Assembly (NCBI GenBank): GCA_012845835.1
Contig: JABAKD010000025.1
Coordinates: 7,617,338 to 7,681,337 of the forward strand
Direction of reading: 5' to 3'
Length of the DNA: 64,000 nt
From: Undaria pinnatifida
Taxonomy: Eukaryota; Sar; Phaeophyceae; Laminariales; Alariaceae
How positions within the stretch are numbered: position 1 is the stretch's first letter; the number at the start of each line of letters is the position of its first letter. Of this stretch, positions 10,959 to 22,698 are shown in pieces. Position numbers and translations under genes: made by a program. Under the pieces are notes generated by a model that had not been told where the DNA came from, ran no database searches, and saw only the letters and a list, made by a program, of their open reading frames with translations.

Positions 10959-11912
10959 AGAAGGGAGCCGAGTTGTTCATGCGGAATTAGCATGAAACGG
11001 AGAGACGCAAAGCTGCAGAGCGACACGCAAAGGCTGCGGCAGCGCCATCCACTGTCGGCATCTCTAAGCGTCGGGGGGAAGGGGGAAGGGGGGGGAGGGG
11101 GGAGGGGGGGAGGGAGTGGGGGTGGAGGGGAAAAGGGGGGAAGGAGGGGGGGAGGGGGAATGGGGACGTCATGCCCAAGAGACTGAAGTCTGGGTTTGGC
11201 CATCATCGTCTTGAAAGTTGTGGGCCTTCCAAAAGCCGTCACAAGATAGCGTAAGACTGCCCTAACTTCTTCGCCATGTTGCGTTTTCTCCCCAGTGCCA
11301 TTGATGATGCACTTGATACCCTCTATGAGCCCAATGCCGTCTTTAGTCAGTTCCTAGGGCCTGCTAGTATGACATTTTTCTCTCTCTTTTCCTTACCTTG
11401 CTTCCTCTTCTTGTCTTGCCTTGTCTTGCTTTTCTCGTCTTTTCTTTCGTTTCCTTTTTCGTTTCCTTTTTCGTTTCCTTTTTCGTTTTCTCTCTTCGCT
11501 TTCTTCTCTTTTCTTTTCTTTTCCTTTCTCTTCTTACTTGTTCTTTGTTTCTTTTTTCCAATTGACTTGCGTCTGTCGTGCGTATGCGTAGTGATAGATA
11601 CTACGTGTAATATATACGTGGTAGTCTTTATTGGGTGGCAAGCGGTATAGTCGGTTTTTTAGTCGGGAGTGGTGAGGCGTATGCACCAGTGTGGACCTGG
11701 CACATCGTAGGCTGACTCCCGATTTCACTTTTATATGTTTCTGGTGGAGGCATGAATTGCGTCAGCTGTGATATATGCGTGGACCACGTTTGGTTTGTGT
11801 TTTTTCTCTGGGGTATTCTTCAGCTTCAGAGTGACTGGAGCCTGTCCTGTGACCACGGACTTGATTGTGCGAGTTAATGTGAGAACAACAACAACAACAA
11901 CAACAACAACAA
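8030..11912 (+). mobile_element. LINE copy 2, nearly complete ORF2, 3' tail (AAC)n
   Basis: The longest LINE copy. It starts inside the AP-like endonuclease and continues through RT, C-terminal domain, a G-rich stretch (about 11070-11160), a pyrimidine tract (11370-11560) and the shared 3' tail ending in (AAC)n at 11884-11912. The gene order endonuclease-RT is standard for APE-type LINEs. It lies directly after a telomeric repeat. Frames are broken, so it is not active. Confidence 0.9.
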
Positions 11913-12193
11913 ATCGGGATACCCACTCTCTGCAGTGAGGTGTTCTGTAGGACGAGGTCGTGCATCGTGCGTGACATGTGACAGGCGAGATCTTCACCGC
12001 ACCTAGCCGGGGGCCCGCCATAGAGGGTACTGCACGTTTTTCTTTTCTTCTTGTTTTTTGTTTGCTCATCATCCCTTCTACCTGGCTGGGGTGTCCTGCA
12101 TTATTTTGTTTTTCACACTGGGGTAGAATGGTTGAAAAAACACAATAAATAATAATGTGTATCATCATCGTGTCTACCTGGTATTCATCAGCC
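11913..12193. other. No gene recognised
   Basis: AT-rich sequence between the LINE tail and a tRNA-like repeat. Nothing is supported. Confidence 0.4.
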
Positions 12194-12270
12194 GGTCGCC
12201 CCGGTGGCGTATCAGGTTATCCTCGAGCCTGGTATAGGTCAGTTTCGTCAGTTCGAATCCCCTCGAGTGC
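12194..12270 (+). repeat. tRNA-derived SINE-like head, family 2
   Basis: A tRNA-like stretch: A-box region CCGGTGGCGTATCAGGTTAT and B box CAGTTCGAATCCC, 36 bases apart, close to tRNA spacing. The T-stem does not pair well, so it is not a functional tRNA. A copy in opposite orientation is at 19873-19952, and a related one (CCGGTGGTCTAGTGGTT type) occurs at 13437-13511 and 16783-16866. Pol III promotion is inferred from the boxes. Confidence 0.65.
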
Positions 12271-12364
12271 ATACCCGTAAAAATTCGTGAGGCCGTTTTC
12301 TTGTGCACAATTTGACTTGCAGCTGACGTCCTTGAAAATTATTTATAAAATATACAAGGGCTCC

Positions 12365-12396
12365 GCATGGGCGCCGGCATTCGCCGGCGCCCATGC
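12365..12396. repeat. Perfect 14-bp-arm GC hairpin
   Basis: GCATGGGCGCCGGC, loop ATTC, GCCGGCGCCCATGC. The unit 2 copy (15695-15726) has one mismatch. The third copy (56115-56145) has loop GAAT, the reverse complement of ATTC, and lacks one base in the right arm. It sits 12 bases after the element start. Confidence 0.9.
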
Positions 12397-13436
12397 TTCG
12401 GGTAGGGCAGGGCAGCACTTCGACAACTTAAGGTGTAGCTATCCGATTTGGCATGCATTGAACTTTAAAGTAATGCCAAGAGTTTAATACGAACACGGGA
12501 TTGTGAAAGTCATGATTTGACAGAAAAAAAACGTAATATTATACAACAAAGAAGGCAAGGATAGGCGAAACACACTATGTTAAATGCGCCGTCAAGTAAA
12601 AGTTGGCGTCTATCAAACAAAAATACCGAAAATAGTATTATTGAGAACCTGCGTCGCCTCTAGGCGAAACGAAAGAGGCCTTGGCATTAATGAGGAGACT
12701 GCACTGCTGTCCCCGTGGCAATGGAGGTTCGAAGTCGACAGGATGCAAAGCTGGTTTGCATCAAACGTCGACATGGGGCCATGTCAGCCGGCGAGGTTTT
12801 GGAAGAAGTTTGCTTTGTTTGTTACGTGAAAGCTGTCGCATTGATTGGTCTGCGTGGTTGCGGGCGAGGAGAAAAACGAAGAAGAGGAGGGCGATCTCTC
12901 GTTGAGGCGGCGTTGTCTAAGATTGGTGCGGGGGTGGCTTTGCTCGTACGGGAGGTTGGCGTAGCGCTTCTTCTCTGTTTTTTCTCGAGAAAGCGGGATA
13001 TATATGTGTGTCTGCTATCTTTGCTTCGTGGGTGCTTTCACGTTGTCGAAATCGGACGCGTCCCCTCAATACATAATATCCGGAGTGTCTCTACCATGAC
13101 CACTGCTGATGGTGCCGTGCGTATTTCCCAGAGACTGACATATTATTTACTGGTAGAAATAATCATATACCTTTCTTTGCAACATTTTTTTTTCTTCATC
13201 CCATTTATCATCCCCGCACCATTCTCGCGCTCCCTCCCAGTAGTAACTCAGATCCGGGGTCACATAGCGGGCCCTCCTCCTCCCTCCCCACTTCGGCACG
13301 TGCCTTCAATTTTACCGCGAGGAGAATCGAGCATTTTCTTCCATCGTCGACTCGCGTCGAATTGTGCCTAGCAGGCGCTCTCAGCAGTTGATCTCTTTTT
13401 TTGATTGCATTTTTGCAAATTAGGTCATATTCATCG

Positions 13437-13511
13437 TGGTGGGTGTCGAACTCAAGGACAACCAAACGTTGGAGGTATTCGAGGGTAAAACCACTAGACC
13501 ACCGGGGCGGC
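13437..13511 (-). repeat. tRNA-derived SINE-like head in unit 1
   Basis: Minus strand: CCCCGGTGGTCTAGTGGTTT (A box like that of Asp/Glu-type tRNAs), later TTGAGTTCGACACCCACCA (B box). Spacing is tRNA-like, but the cloverleaf is imperfect. Same position as 16783-16866 in unit 2, where an extra TTTTTAATAG interrupts it. Confidence 0.7.
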
Positions 13512-13624
13512 CGGCTGACAACTGATAAAACAAAACAGGATCTTTGCATAGGGTTCGAAATCGTGTGGGCAGAAAAACCAAATTTGCAGGAAGCAGCTGA
13601 AAAATCAAGAAACAGGCAATATTT

Positions 13625-13990
13625 CAGTTGTTGTTGTTCTCACATTAACTCGCACAATCCAGTCCGTGGTCACAGGACTGGTTCCAGTCACTCTGGAGCA
13701 GAGGAATACCCTAGGGAAAAACACAAACAACCCAAGGTGGTACACGCATAAACCACAGCTGACGCAATTCATGCCTCCACCAGAAACATATAAAAGTGAA
13801 ATCGGGAGTCAGCCTACGATGTGCCAGGTCCACACTGGTGCATACGCCTCACTACTCCCGACTAAAAAACCGACTATACCGCTTGCCACCCAATAAAGAC
13901 TACCACGTATATATTACACGTAGTATCTATCACTACGCATACGCACGACAGACGCAAGTCAATTGGAAAAAAGAAACAAAGAACAAAGAA
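13625..13990 (-). mobile_element. LINE 3' tail in unit 1
   Basis: Reverse-complement copy of the LINE 3' end: (GTT)n on the left, then CTCACATTAACTCGCACAAT through CAATTGGAAAAAAGAAACA. It ends inside the purine-rich complement of the pyrimidine tract. This is a 5'-truncated insertion with only the 3' UTR. Confidence 0.88.
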
Positions 13991-14302
13991 GAGAAAGGAA
14001 AGGAAACGGGTGCATGGAGCCAACAAAAAGAAAAGAAAAATAAATTTTGGGGGGTCTACTGGCGAGGCTGCCACCAGAACGGGATGTCACATGTCACGTG
14101 GTCTTTCGACGGTCTACAGCAGTAGTACTACGAACGACTTCCGATACACCCACCGAAGCACGGACTACCGGCCAATTACGCGATCGACAGCTGGCCGTGG
14201 CTGTCACGTGTCTCTGTGTTGGGGGCCCCTGCCCTGCCTCTTGTTGGCTCTTGAGAGTGATGCGTGTACGACTAAACTTGCCAACGAACGGCACTCGCAA
14301 GC

Positions 14303-15066
14303 TTTGAGCTGTCTGCGGTAGTTCTGGTTGCTACTTGTTGCTGCATTATGTGCTAGACGTTTCGCCCTTCGGCTACTGCTGCTACACCTGCTGTTGTGTG
14401 TTTGCCAATGTCGTCAGTTGGCGTTCATGCTCGTCGTACAAACTGCTGTTCTCACCGAGTACGTGCGGGTTTCCTCGTACCTCAACCGTACGACGACGAG
14501 CTCAAAACAGAAGGGAGGTGACATGAAATGGCATGGACAATGGCCACATAGAAGCGAGCACAGCGGGATAGTTCGCTGCGAATCAACCGCATTCGTTCAT
14601 GCCTACAGCAGAGGCTGGTTGGAGTGTCAGCGGCCGTGCTAAAGCCAGGGCCAAAGGCCGAAGAGACGGCTCTTCTACCTGCGTGGTACTGCACTTTGAG
14701 CTATCTGCTGTAGTTCTGGTTGCTACTAGTTGCTGCATTATGTGCTAGACGTTTCGCCCTTCGGCTACTGCTGCTACACCTGCTGTTTTGTGCTTGCCAA
14801 TGTCGTCAGTTGGCGTTCATGCTCGTCGTACATACTGCTGTTCTCACCGAGTACGTACGGGTTTCCTCGTACCTCAACCGTACGACGACGAGCTCAAAAC
14901 AGAAGGGAGGTGACATGAAATGGCATGGACAATGGCCACATAGAAGCGAGCACAGCGGGATAGTTCGCTGCGAATCAACCGCATTCGTTCATGCCTACAG
15001 CAGAGGCTGGTTGGAGTGTCAGCGGCCGTGCTAAAGCCAGGGCCAAAGGCCGAAGAGACGGCTCTA
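14303..15066 (+). repeat. 393-bp internal tandem duplication with a repeated 104-codon frame
   Basis: Two near-identical copies (14303-14695 and 14696-15066). Each holds a 104-codon open frame (14328-14642 and 14720-15034) starting MLLVAALCARRFALRLLLLH, hydrophobic at the start, then a Ser/Thr-rich and polar part. Unit 2 has one copy (about 18235-18600), where the frame is cut by a stop just before 18430. Conservation over two copies only reflects recent duplication. I do not consider it a gene. Confidence 0.8.
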
Positions 15067-16782
15067 CCTGCTCGGTTTTGTCTCGAAATTCTGTTACGTG
15101 AAAGTATCATGATTTGGGAGTTATTTATTCACGAAACGTCTTGCCGTCGGTAATTTGTGTCACGAAGTTGTTGGATATCGTCGGTAAGTTGTGTCACGTT
15201 TTAGGTGAACCCACACTAAAAAATTGAACTTCCAGCTGGCAAAACGAGCAGAAACAAAAGCAATAAAATGTCGTGCAAGAAACCAAACGAACTAGTAAAA
15301 AAGTACAGCAAAGAAACTAACTCTCGAGAGTATGCCACCGCAGAATTCCAAACATTATCACGTACCGTTTGGAAATGATGCCAATTTCGTAAATCATTCA
15401 GGCGTTGCAGCCATTAAGATTCAACAATTTTTCCAAAATTCGTCCTCGACACTCGCTCGTCTCGCGCGGCACCCGTCCGCGTTCACGTCGATGTGCGGAA
15501 CGGACACGGCAGGGCGAGGGGCGTTGGAGCCGCCACCCGAAGGCGGCGCTCGAACCAAGCCATATTCGACCGAGAATTCCAGTTTCGCGAATTGCATACT
15601 TAGGCCGAGACAAAAGACTCCTGACCAAAGTCCATGACACCAAGGAATGACTCGATATTCAAGGAATGATTTCATATATATTTACAAGGGCTCCGCATGG
15701 GCGCCGGCATTCGCCCGCGCCCATGCTTCGGATAGGGCAGGGCAGCACTTCGACAACTTCAGGTGTAGCTGTCCGATTTGGCATGCATTGAACTTTAAAG
15801 TAATGCCAAGAGTTTAATACGAACATGGGATTGTGAAAGTCATGCTTTGACAAAAAAAAAACGTAATATTATACAACAAAGAAGGCAAGGATAGGCGAAA
15901 CAAACCGTGTTAAATGCGCCGTCAAGTAAAAGTTGGCGTCTGTCAAACAATAACACCGAAAAGAGTATTATAATTGAGAACTTGCGTCGCCTCTAGGCGA
16001 AACGAAAGAGGCCTTGGCATTAATGAGGAGACTGCACTGCTGTCCCCGTGGCAATGGAGGTTCGAAGTCGACAGGATGCAAAGTCGGTTTGCATCAAACG
16101 TCGACATGGGGACATGTCAGCCGGCGAGGTTTTGGAAGAAGATTGCTTTGTTTGTTACGTGAAGACTGTCGCATTGATTGGTCTGCGTGGTCGCGGGCGA
16201 GGAGAAAAACGTAGAAGAGGAGGGCGATCTCTCGTTGAGGCGGCGTTGTCTAAGATTGGTGCGGGGATGGCTTTGCTTGTACGGGAGGTTGGCGTAGCGC
16301 TTCTTCTCTGTTTTTTCTCGAGAAAGCGGGATATGTGTGTCTGCTGTCTTTTCTTCGTGGGTGCTTTCACGTTGTCGAAATCGGACGCGTCCCCTCAATG
16401 CATAATATCCGGAGTGTCTCTACCATGACGACTGCTGATGGTGCCGTACGTATTTCCTCGAGACTGACATATTATTTACTGGTAGTAATAATATTAATAA
16501 ACCTTTGCAACATTTTTTTTTCTTCATCCCATCCATGTATTATCCCCGCGCCACTCTCGCGCTCCCTCCCAGTAGTAACTCAGATCCGGGGCCACATAGC
16601 GGGCCCTCCTCCTCCCTCCCCACGTCGACACGTGCTTTCATTTTTACCGCGAGTAGAATCCAGCATTTTCTTCCCTCGTCGACTCGCGTCGAACCAACCC
16701 ACGCTGCTAGGCGCTCTCAGCAGTTAGTTGATCCCTGTTTTTTTTTTTTGCATTTTTGAAAATAAAGTCAAATCTCATCGTG

Positions 16783-16866
16783 GTGGGTGTCGAACTCAAG
16801 GACAACCAAACGTTAGTAGTATTCGAGGGTAAAACCACTATTTTTAATAGACCACCGGGGCGGCCG
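16783..16866 (-). repeat. tRNA-derived SINE-like head in unit 2
   Basis: Counterpart of 13437-13511 with an insertion of about 10 bases (TTTTTAATAG) between the D-arm-like and outer part. The B box TGAGTTCGACACCC is intact. Confidence 0.65.
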
Positions 16867-16907
16867 GCTGACAATTGATTAAAACAAAACAGGATCTTTG
16901 CATAGAG

Positions 16908-17362
16908 AATACATTCCCTCCCCCATATTGTATGATATTACGATGGTTGACGCGATATGTATAGAATAAAGCGCCAAATACCTAAATATCAGCGTACGCG
17001 GAGTTTTATATATCATGAATAACGAACGACCGCGACGGCAGAGCACGGCAAAGCATAGCGCTTCGCTCTGCTGAGCTAGCGGTGCGCTGCTGAGCTGAGC
17101 CGCAGGGCATCGCAGGGCACTGCACGGCGCTTCGTTGCTGTAAGCTATAGCGCTGCGATAGGGTGCTGGGCGGTGTCGAGCTGATGAGCCAAGCCCAGAT
17201 CTCAGCCGATGAAGCTTCGTCAAGACAAAACAAATGGTGCGAATCAAAGAAAGCTAAAGCTGGACCGTTCCGCAACTAATTCACAGGCGGCAAATTAGCG
17301 GCAAATGGTAGGAGGTTCAACTTACTAGACAAAAAGGAAGAAAAATCGCGAAAAGGTTTGTT
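16908..17362. other. Unit-2-specific insertion
   Basis: About 450 bp present in unit 2 but not in unit 1; unit 1 goes straight from GGATCTTTGCATAG to sequence like GGGCAGAAAAACCAAATTTG. The insert contains a purine/GC-rich middle (17020-17200) with repeated GCTGAG, GCGCTTCG and GCAGGGCA words. No terminal repeats or target duplication are obvious. A deletion from unit 1 is equally possible. Confidence 0.6.
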
Positions 17363-17427
17363 GGCAGAAAAAACAAATTTGCAGGAAGCAGCTGAAACGT
17401 CAAGAAGAAGGCAATATTTCCGTTGTT

Positions 17428-17790
17428 GTTGCTGTTGTCGTTCTCACATTAACTCGCATAATCATGTCCGTGGTCACAGGACGGGCTCCAGTCACTCTGG
17501 AGCTGAGGAATACCCTAGGGAAAAAACACAAACCAAAGGTGGTACACGCATGAATCACAGCTGACGCAATTCATGCCTCCGCCAGAAACATATAAAAGTG
17601 AAATCGGGAGTCAGTCTACGATGTGCCAGGTCCATGCTGGTGCATACATACGTCTCATTACTCGCGCCTGGAAAAACCGACTATACCGCTTGCCACCCAA
17701 GAAAGATTACCACGCATATATTACACGTGGTATCTATCACTACGCATACGCACAACAGACGCACAGTCAATTGGCAAAGAGAGACAAACA
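17428..17790 (-). mobile_element. LINE 3' tail in unit 2
   Basis: Counterpart of 13625-13990: (GTT)n-rich start, CTCACATTAACTCGCATAAT, GGAATACCCTAGGGAAAAAA and onward to GTCAATTGGCAAAGAGAGAC. Truncated in the pyrimidine tract. Confidence 0.88.
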
Positions 17791-19062
17791 AAGAGAATGG
17801 AAAGGAAACGGGTGCATGGGGCCAAGAAAAAGAAAAGGTAAATAATTTTTGGGGCGTCTACTGGCGAGTCTGCCACCAGAACGATGCCACGTGGTTTTTC
17901 GACGATCTACAGCAGTACTACGAACGACTTCCGATACACCCACCGAAGCACGGACTACCGGCGAATTACGCGATCGACAGCTGGCTGTGGTTGTCACGTG
18001 TCTCTGTGTTGGGGGGCCCTGTGCGCTGCCTCTTGTTGGCTCTTGTTTGAGTAAAATATGCGGTGTGCTCCATGGTCTCACGGCAGCTACACACCAGAAT
18101 CAGAACGTCCGCTCGTACGACGTATCATTCTTCCAGGAAATGTAATATTTTTTTTCTCTTTCAATAAGAACATAAAACGGTTGTTATATATTGGACAGAG
18201 TGATGCGTGTACGACTAAACTTGCCAACTGCACTCGTAGTAACTGCACTTTGAGCTATCTGCTGTGGTTCTGGTTGCTACTAGTTGCTGCAGTAGTATGT
18301 GCTAGAAGTTTCGCCCTTCGGCTACTGCTGCTGCACCTGATGTTGTGTGTTAGCCAATGTCGTCAGTTGGCGGTCATGCTCGTCGTACATACTGCTGTTC
18401 TCACCCAGTACGTAAGGGTTTCCTAGTACCTCGACGGCACGACGACGAGCTCATAACAGAAGGGAGGTGACATGAAATGGCGTGGACAATGGCCACATAG
18501 AAGCGAGCACAGCGGGAGAGTTCGCTGCAAATCTACCGCACTCGTTCACGCCTACAGCAGAGGCTGCCTGGAGTGTCAGCGGCCATGTTAAAGCCAATGG
18601 AAACATTATTACGTACGGTTTGGAAATGATGCCAATTTCGTAAATCATGCAGGCGCGTGCAATTAAACACACCTGGTGCACAATCTGTGACCAAACAATA
18701 GAAAGTTGCACATGCCACCGCAAAATTCCAAACATTATCACGTACCGTTTGGAAATGATGCCAATTTTGTAAATCATTCAGGCGTTGCAGCCATTTAGAT
18801 TCAACAATTTTTCCAAAACTCCTCCTCGACACTCGCTCGTCTCGCTCGGCGCCCGTCCGCGTTCACGTCGATGTGCGGAACGGACACGGCAGGGCGAGGG
18901 GCGTTGGAGCCGCCACCCGAAGGCGGCGCTCGAACCAAGCCATATTCGACCGAGAATTCCAGTTCCGCGAATCGCATACTTAGGCCGAGACAAAAGACTC
19001 CTGACCAAAGTCCATGACACCAAGGAATGACTCGATATTCAAGGAATGATTTTATATATATT

Positions 19063-19360
19063 TATACGTGGTACCGAGGTAGTCTTTCCTGGGTGGCAAG
19101 CGGTATAGTCGGTTTTTTACTCGGGAGTAGTGAGGCGTATGTACCAGTATGGACCTGGCGCATCGTAGGCGGACTCCCGATTTCACTGTTATATGTTTCT
19201 GGTGGAGGCATGAATTGCGTCAGCTGTGATATATGCATGTACCACCTTTGTGTTGTTTGTGTTTTTCCCTAGCTAGGGTATTCCTCAGCTCCAGAGTGAC
19301 TGGAGCTGTCCTGTAACCACGGACTTGATTGTGCGAGTTAATGTGAGAACAACAACAACA
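19063..19360 (+). mobile_element. LINE 3' tail, plus strand
   Basis: Begins at ACGTGGTACCGAGGTAGTC, the middle of the LINE 3' UTR, and ends GTGAGAACAACAACAACA at 19360. It abuts the end of unit 2 on its left and TGTACATACATGCAC plus a telomere-like stretch on its right. Confidence 0.88.
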
Positions 19361-19388
19361 TGTACATACATGCACACTATTATTTCTA

Positions 19389-19414
19389 GCCCTAGCTCTA
19401 ACCCTAACCCCTTA
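19389..19414 (-). repeat. Degenerate telomeric repeat
   Basis: CCCTAGCTCTAACCCTAACC: two to three CCCTAA-like units on the plus strand, 30 bases after a LINE 3' tail. Confidence 0.75.
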
Positions 19415-22400
19415 GCCCAATCGAAACCTGCCAGTCAACCAATCACGTACTGGTAGGTAATACTGTGTATCATGTAGTCGTTCCCTCCGTCTCAGTCTCT
19501 CGTACACACAGCGCAGTGTACCTCAATCATGTCGAATAAGTGTGTATAAGCTCTTTGATCGTTAGACTAAACTAGTCTACTGGATGACATAATACCCTTC
19601 CGCACGCCCCCAACCCTAGGATGTTTCCGATAACTTTATTGATATATTCACACACACAATGCCATCTACTTTCCAGCTTCCGGACAAGCAGTGGTCACAT
19701 GAGTCGTCCCTTCTTCCCCCCGGTTCTTGCCTTCAATTTTTATCGCGCATAGGGTTCAGTCATCCCACTGCTCATCGATTTTTCATCGAGTGTTGCTAGC
19801 TCACGCTCTCGCGCTTTCCGCAAGTCAAATAGTGCACAACAACAAAAAGTCCCCACGAGTTTGTACGAGTATGCACTCGGGGGGATTCGGACTCACGAAA
19901 TTCGCCTATAGCAGGCTCGAAGATAATAACCTGATACGCCACCGGGGCGACCGCACCTTTGTTGTATGAGGTATATATTTATTCGGTTATTTACCATTCA
20001 ACAACCAAACATCAGAGCGGAACTTTGGATTTACCCGGGGGTCTCCAGGAGGATGAAAAAAAGAAAAACTGAGAATCACCCTGGCAGCTGGGTGTTGCAA
20101 CTGGTTACGGTCAGGGGTCGGGTTCGGTTAGGGTGCTAGGTAGGATTGGGGGCGTGGTGGGTGTTAGGGTTACGGGTTGTGTTGGGTGTATGACTGTCCC
20201 TTGATCCCGCATTCGGAGTGTCCCACATTATTAGTGCCCCCTGATGGCATCCCTGGGGAAAATCTATCCCAAAGAGCATGCTGTGTATCTCGGCGTTTTC
20301 AGCTTCTACCTGGTACTCGTTGTCTCGCAGACCCCTGCATGCAAAAAAAAAAAGTGAACGAACATGGTTGGCTCTGCCGCAAGTCGATTGTGCTGTAGCT
20401 GGAGCCGTGCCGTACTCCAGCGCTTCTCTCTTCACATACTCGTAATAAAGTCCCTGGGATATCGGCGGTGATGTCAAGTAGGTTCGTCAAACATATATCG
20501 CTCTGTACTTTCTATTACGTCGCTGAGTGGAAAGAACGTATAAAACACAACACACACTGAGTACTTACTGCAAGCGCCAGTCAGATTTACGGTAAAATCT
20601 GACGCAAACAGACGCGGGTATGGCTGTTGTTGTTGGCTATCAATCCACAGTGTTGACCACTCCTCTGGTAGAACTCACAGTTGAGGTATTTGAAAGAACA
20701 ATCGGCCATAAACCTCGAGTCTGTCTCGGTGGTCTTCAAAGTCGCGTGTTTCGGAAAAGGGACTCGCCTTTGCCTCGTGCTCTATCTAGCTCAGATCCCC
20801 GAGGCTGCGTTTTGGGTGGAATCTTGTTTCGTTGAGCACAGTAGTATCGTCAGTTATTATGTTACTGTGACGATGATACTGCTGTACGAGGTACCTGGTA
20901 TGTGCATCCAGCATCTGCATACACACCTTGTCTGTGTCATACCTTCAGCACAACCGATGGTACTGTACACCGATTATGTGATTTTGATTGTCTCCATACG
21001 CAACAGGTGAAAACGCCTCTGTGGGGCACTGCCACGTGACCGCACAGCTTCTGCTGGTGATGCTGCACCAAACGTCGGATGCTCAAATAAGAATTAGGTG
21101 AATAGTAGTGTGATCCCGGACAGAAAGAAAATATTCTGGGAGCAGAAAGAATAAAAATACCACACAACGGGAAGAACAACAGACGGGGAGCACAACAAAT
21201 TACCGGCAGCCACTGCTAATTACCAACAGCGACGAACTACACCTCCGTTGGCGGTCCCATCGCGCGGCGGTCGGCCCCATAGCGCACTACAGCTGCACTC
21301 CAGTACTACTGCTGTACTTCGCTCGAGAAACGGTTAAAGCATAGTCTAAGTCTACTGGTGTAGTAACCAGACGAAGCAGGAAGGGGGATACCCGTACTTC
21401 TGTGTAAATACATTGGTTGGTTGGGTTTGATTGGGTTAGGTTTAGGGTTGTAAGCTACCCTCGAACTGTCATCAGCTCACCAGTCGCAGTTATCCCCTCA
21501 AAAGAAGTTGCCATAGCTTCTCTCGTAGCTGAAATACGAGTCTAGGCGCTCCGCTCCGGGCCAAACCGAAAAAAGGGCTAACGCCTCTGTGATCCTTGTG
21601 TCCTTTCAGGCTCAAAGGCGACAAACTCTCCGCGCTTAGCTCGCCAGCAAGCTCTTTCTCTCTCCCTCTCTCTTGTTCTTCAGTCTCCCACACAGCTCCA
21701 CGTTGCGCCCTATAGTCCTATCTGCTATAGATAGTCTAGACTAATACTCCAATGTTGTACCAGGTATATCCTCAAAGCTCGCGGGCTGCAATGCCGCCTG
21801 CAATCTCTCCGCAATTTCTCCGCACGTAGCTTTCGCAGAAGAAACTATCTCTCTGATCCTCCTCTGACTCTCGATCTTGCTGCTTGCTTTCCTATATTGC
21901 CCGTCTTGGTGTGTGGCGCAGGCTCGCAGACTTCTGAAAGTCGCAGCAGCAGTGTAGCAGCAGCCGAGGTGGGGCGTATAACATGTGTTGCATTTGTGGA
22001 TTAGCGGTGGAGCTGGCGGTTTGTGGTTTGTGGTTGTTTTCTGGCGTTTTCTGGCGTAGGTTCCTTGCTGTTACTCTGTTCTCTGCGCGTGTTATTTTAT
22101 TGTAAATTTATTTTGCGGGAAGATTCTGCATGGGGACCACGGCGACACACGGCAGTTAAAAATCTTCCTACAGGCAACGCAACAAACAGCCGATCATCGG
22201 CCATAAAAAATACTCAGTATAAAGCAGATACGTGAAAAAACTGAACTTTCCTGATCTTCCACCTCCTCCTCGTTCTCCCCTCCCCTCCCCCCTTCCCCCT
22301 CCCCACCTGTCTATCTACCCCCCACCCCCTCCATCCGCCCAACCCCATCCTCCTATCCCATCCCATCCCATAGGGTAGAGCGAGGTCTCAACGTACGTAA

Positions 22401-22698
22401 ACGCCCCCACCCACCACTGCTGTTGCTTTCGGATGTATGTGCGATAAACGCGAAGATACGACAATAATATTAAAGATTTGCTGGGAATATCTTGCTGTTT
22501 GAAGAGCCATAATTCCAAGGATTCAGGTTTGCTGGGAATATATTTGTTTGGAGCACCGTTGTATCTTAGCCGTTCGCGTCTTCTTCAGTCCCTAACCCTG
22601 ACCATAGCCCTGACCCCAACCCGGACCCAAAACGGTCCAGAAACGGCGGCTGCGCCGCTTTCTGTTTGGTTTGTGTTCCGATCTATATTATTACGGAG
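19415..22698. other. No gene recognised; scattered simple sequence
   Basis: Apart from the SINE-like copy at 19873-19952, I see no gene. G-rich degenerate telomere-like sequence lies at 20108-20195, a TTTAGGG-like GGGTTTAGGGTTG near 21440, a 12-bp palindrome TAGTCTAGACTA at 21732-21743, C-rich sequence at 22259-22345, and CCCTAACCCTGACC near 22592. None of the open frames shows a known domain. Confidence 0.5.
19873..19952 (-). repeat. tRNA-derived SINE-like head, family 2, minus strand
   Basis: The reverse complement reads GGTCGCCCCGGTGGCGTATC, then AGGTTATTATCTTCGAGCCT, then a B-box-like GAGTCCGAATCCCCC. It matches 12194-12270 along its length. Confidence 0.65.

Larger units (their letters stand above)
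12353..15682 (+). repeat. 3.3-kb element, tandem unit 1
   Basis: First of two tandem units. It starts TACAAGGGCTCCGCATGGGC, includes a perfect GC hairpin (12365-12396), a minus-strand tRNA-like SINE (13437-13511), a minus-strand LINE tail (13625-13990) and an internal 393-bp duplication (14303-15066), and ends near GGAATGATTTCATATATATT. Start and end match those of unit 2, and they are also similar to sequence at 56103 and 58680-58860. Because the LINE tail and SINE lie at the same places in both units, they predate the duplication. No coding potential is convincing. A 218-codon open frame at 12715-13371 is not preserved in unit 2. Confidence 0.85.
15683..19063 (+). repeat. 3.3-kb element, tandem unit 2
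   Basis: Second tandem unit, collinear with unit 1 but with an insertion of about 450 bp (16908-17362) and only one copy of the 393-bp segment. It ends at GATTTTATATATATTTA and is followed immediately by a plus-strand LINE tail. Near 18600-18780 it has an extra partial duplication of the ACGGTTTGGAAATGATGCCA segment. Confidence 0.85.

Noticed and set aside
12715-13371. 218-codon frame in tandem unit 1
   Set aside because: The duplicate unit breaks it, it overlaps a SINE-like border region, and there is no domain.
20100-20200. Telomeric array
   Set aside because: G-rich with a few TTAGGG-like words, but too degenerate to be called a telomeric repeat.
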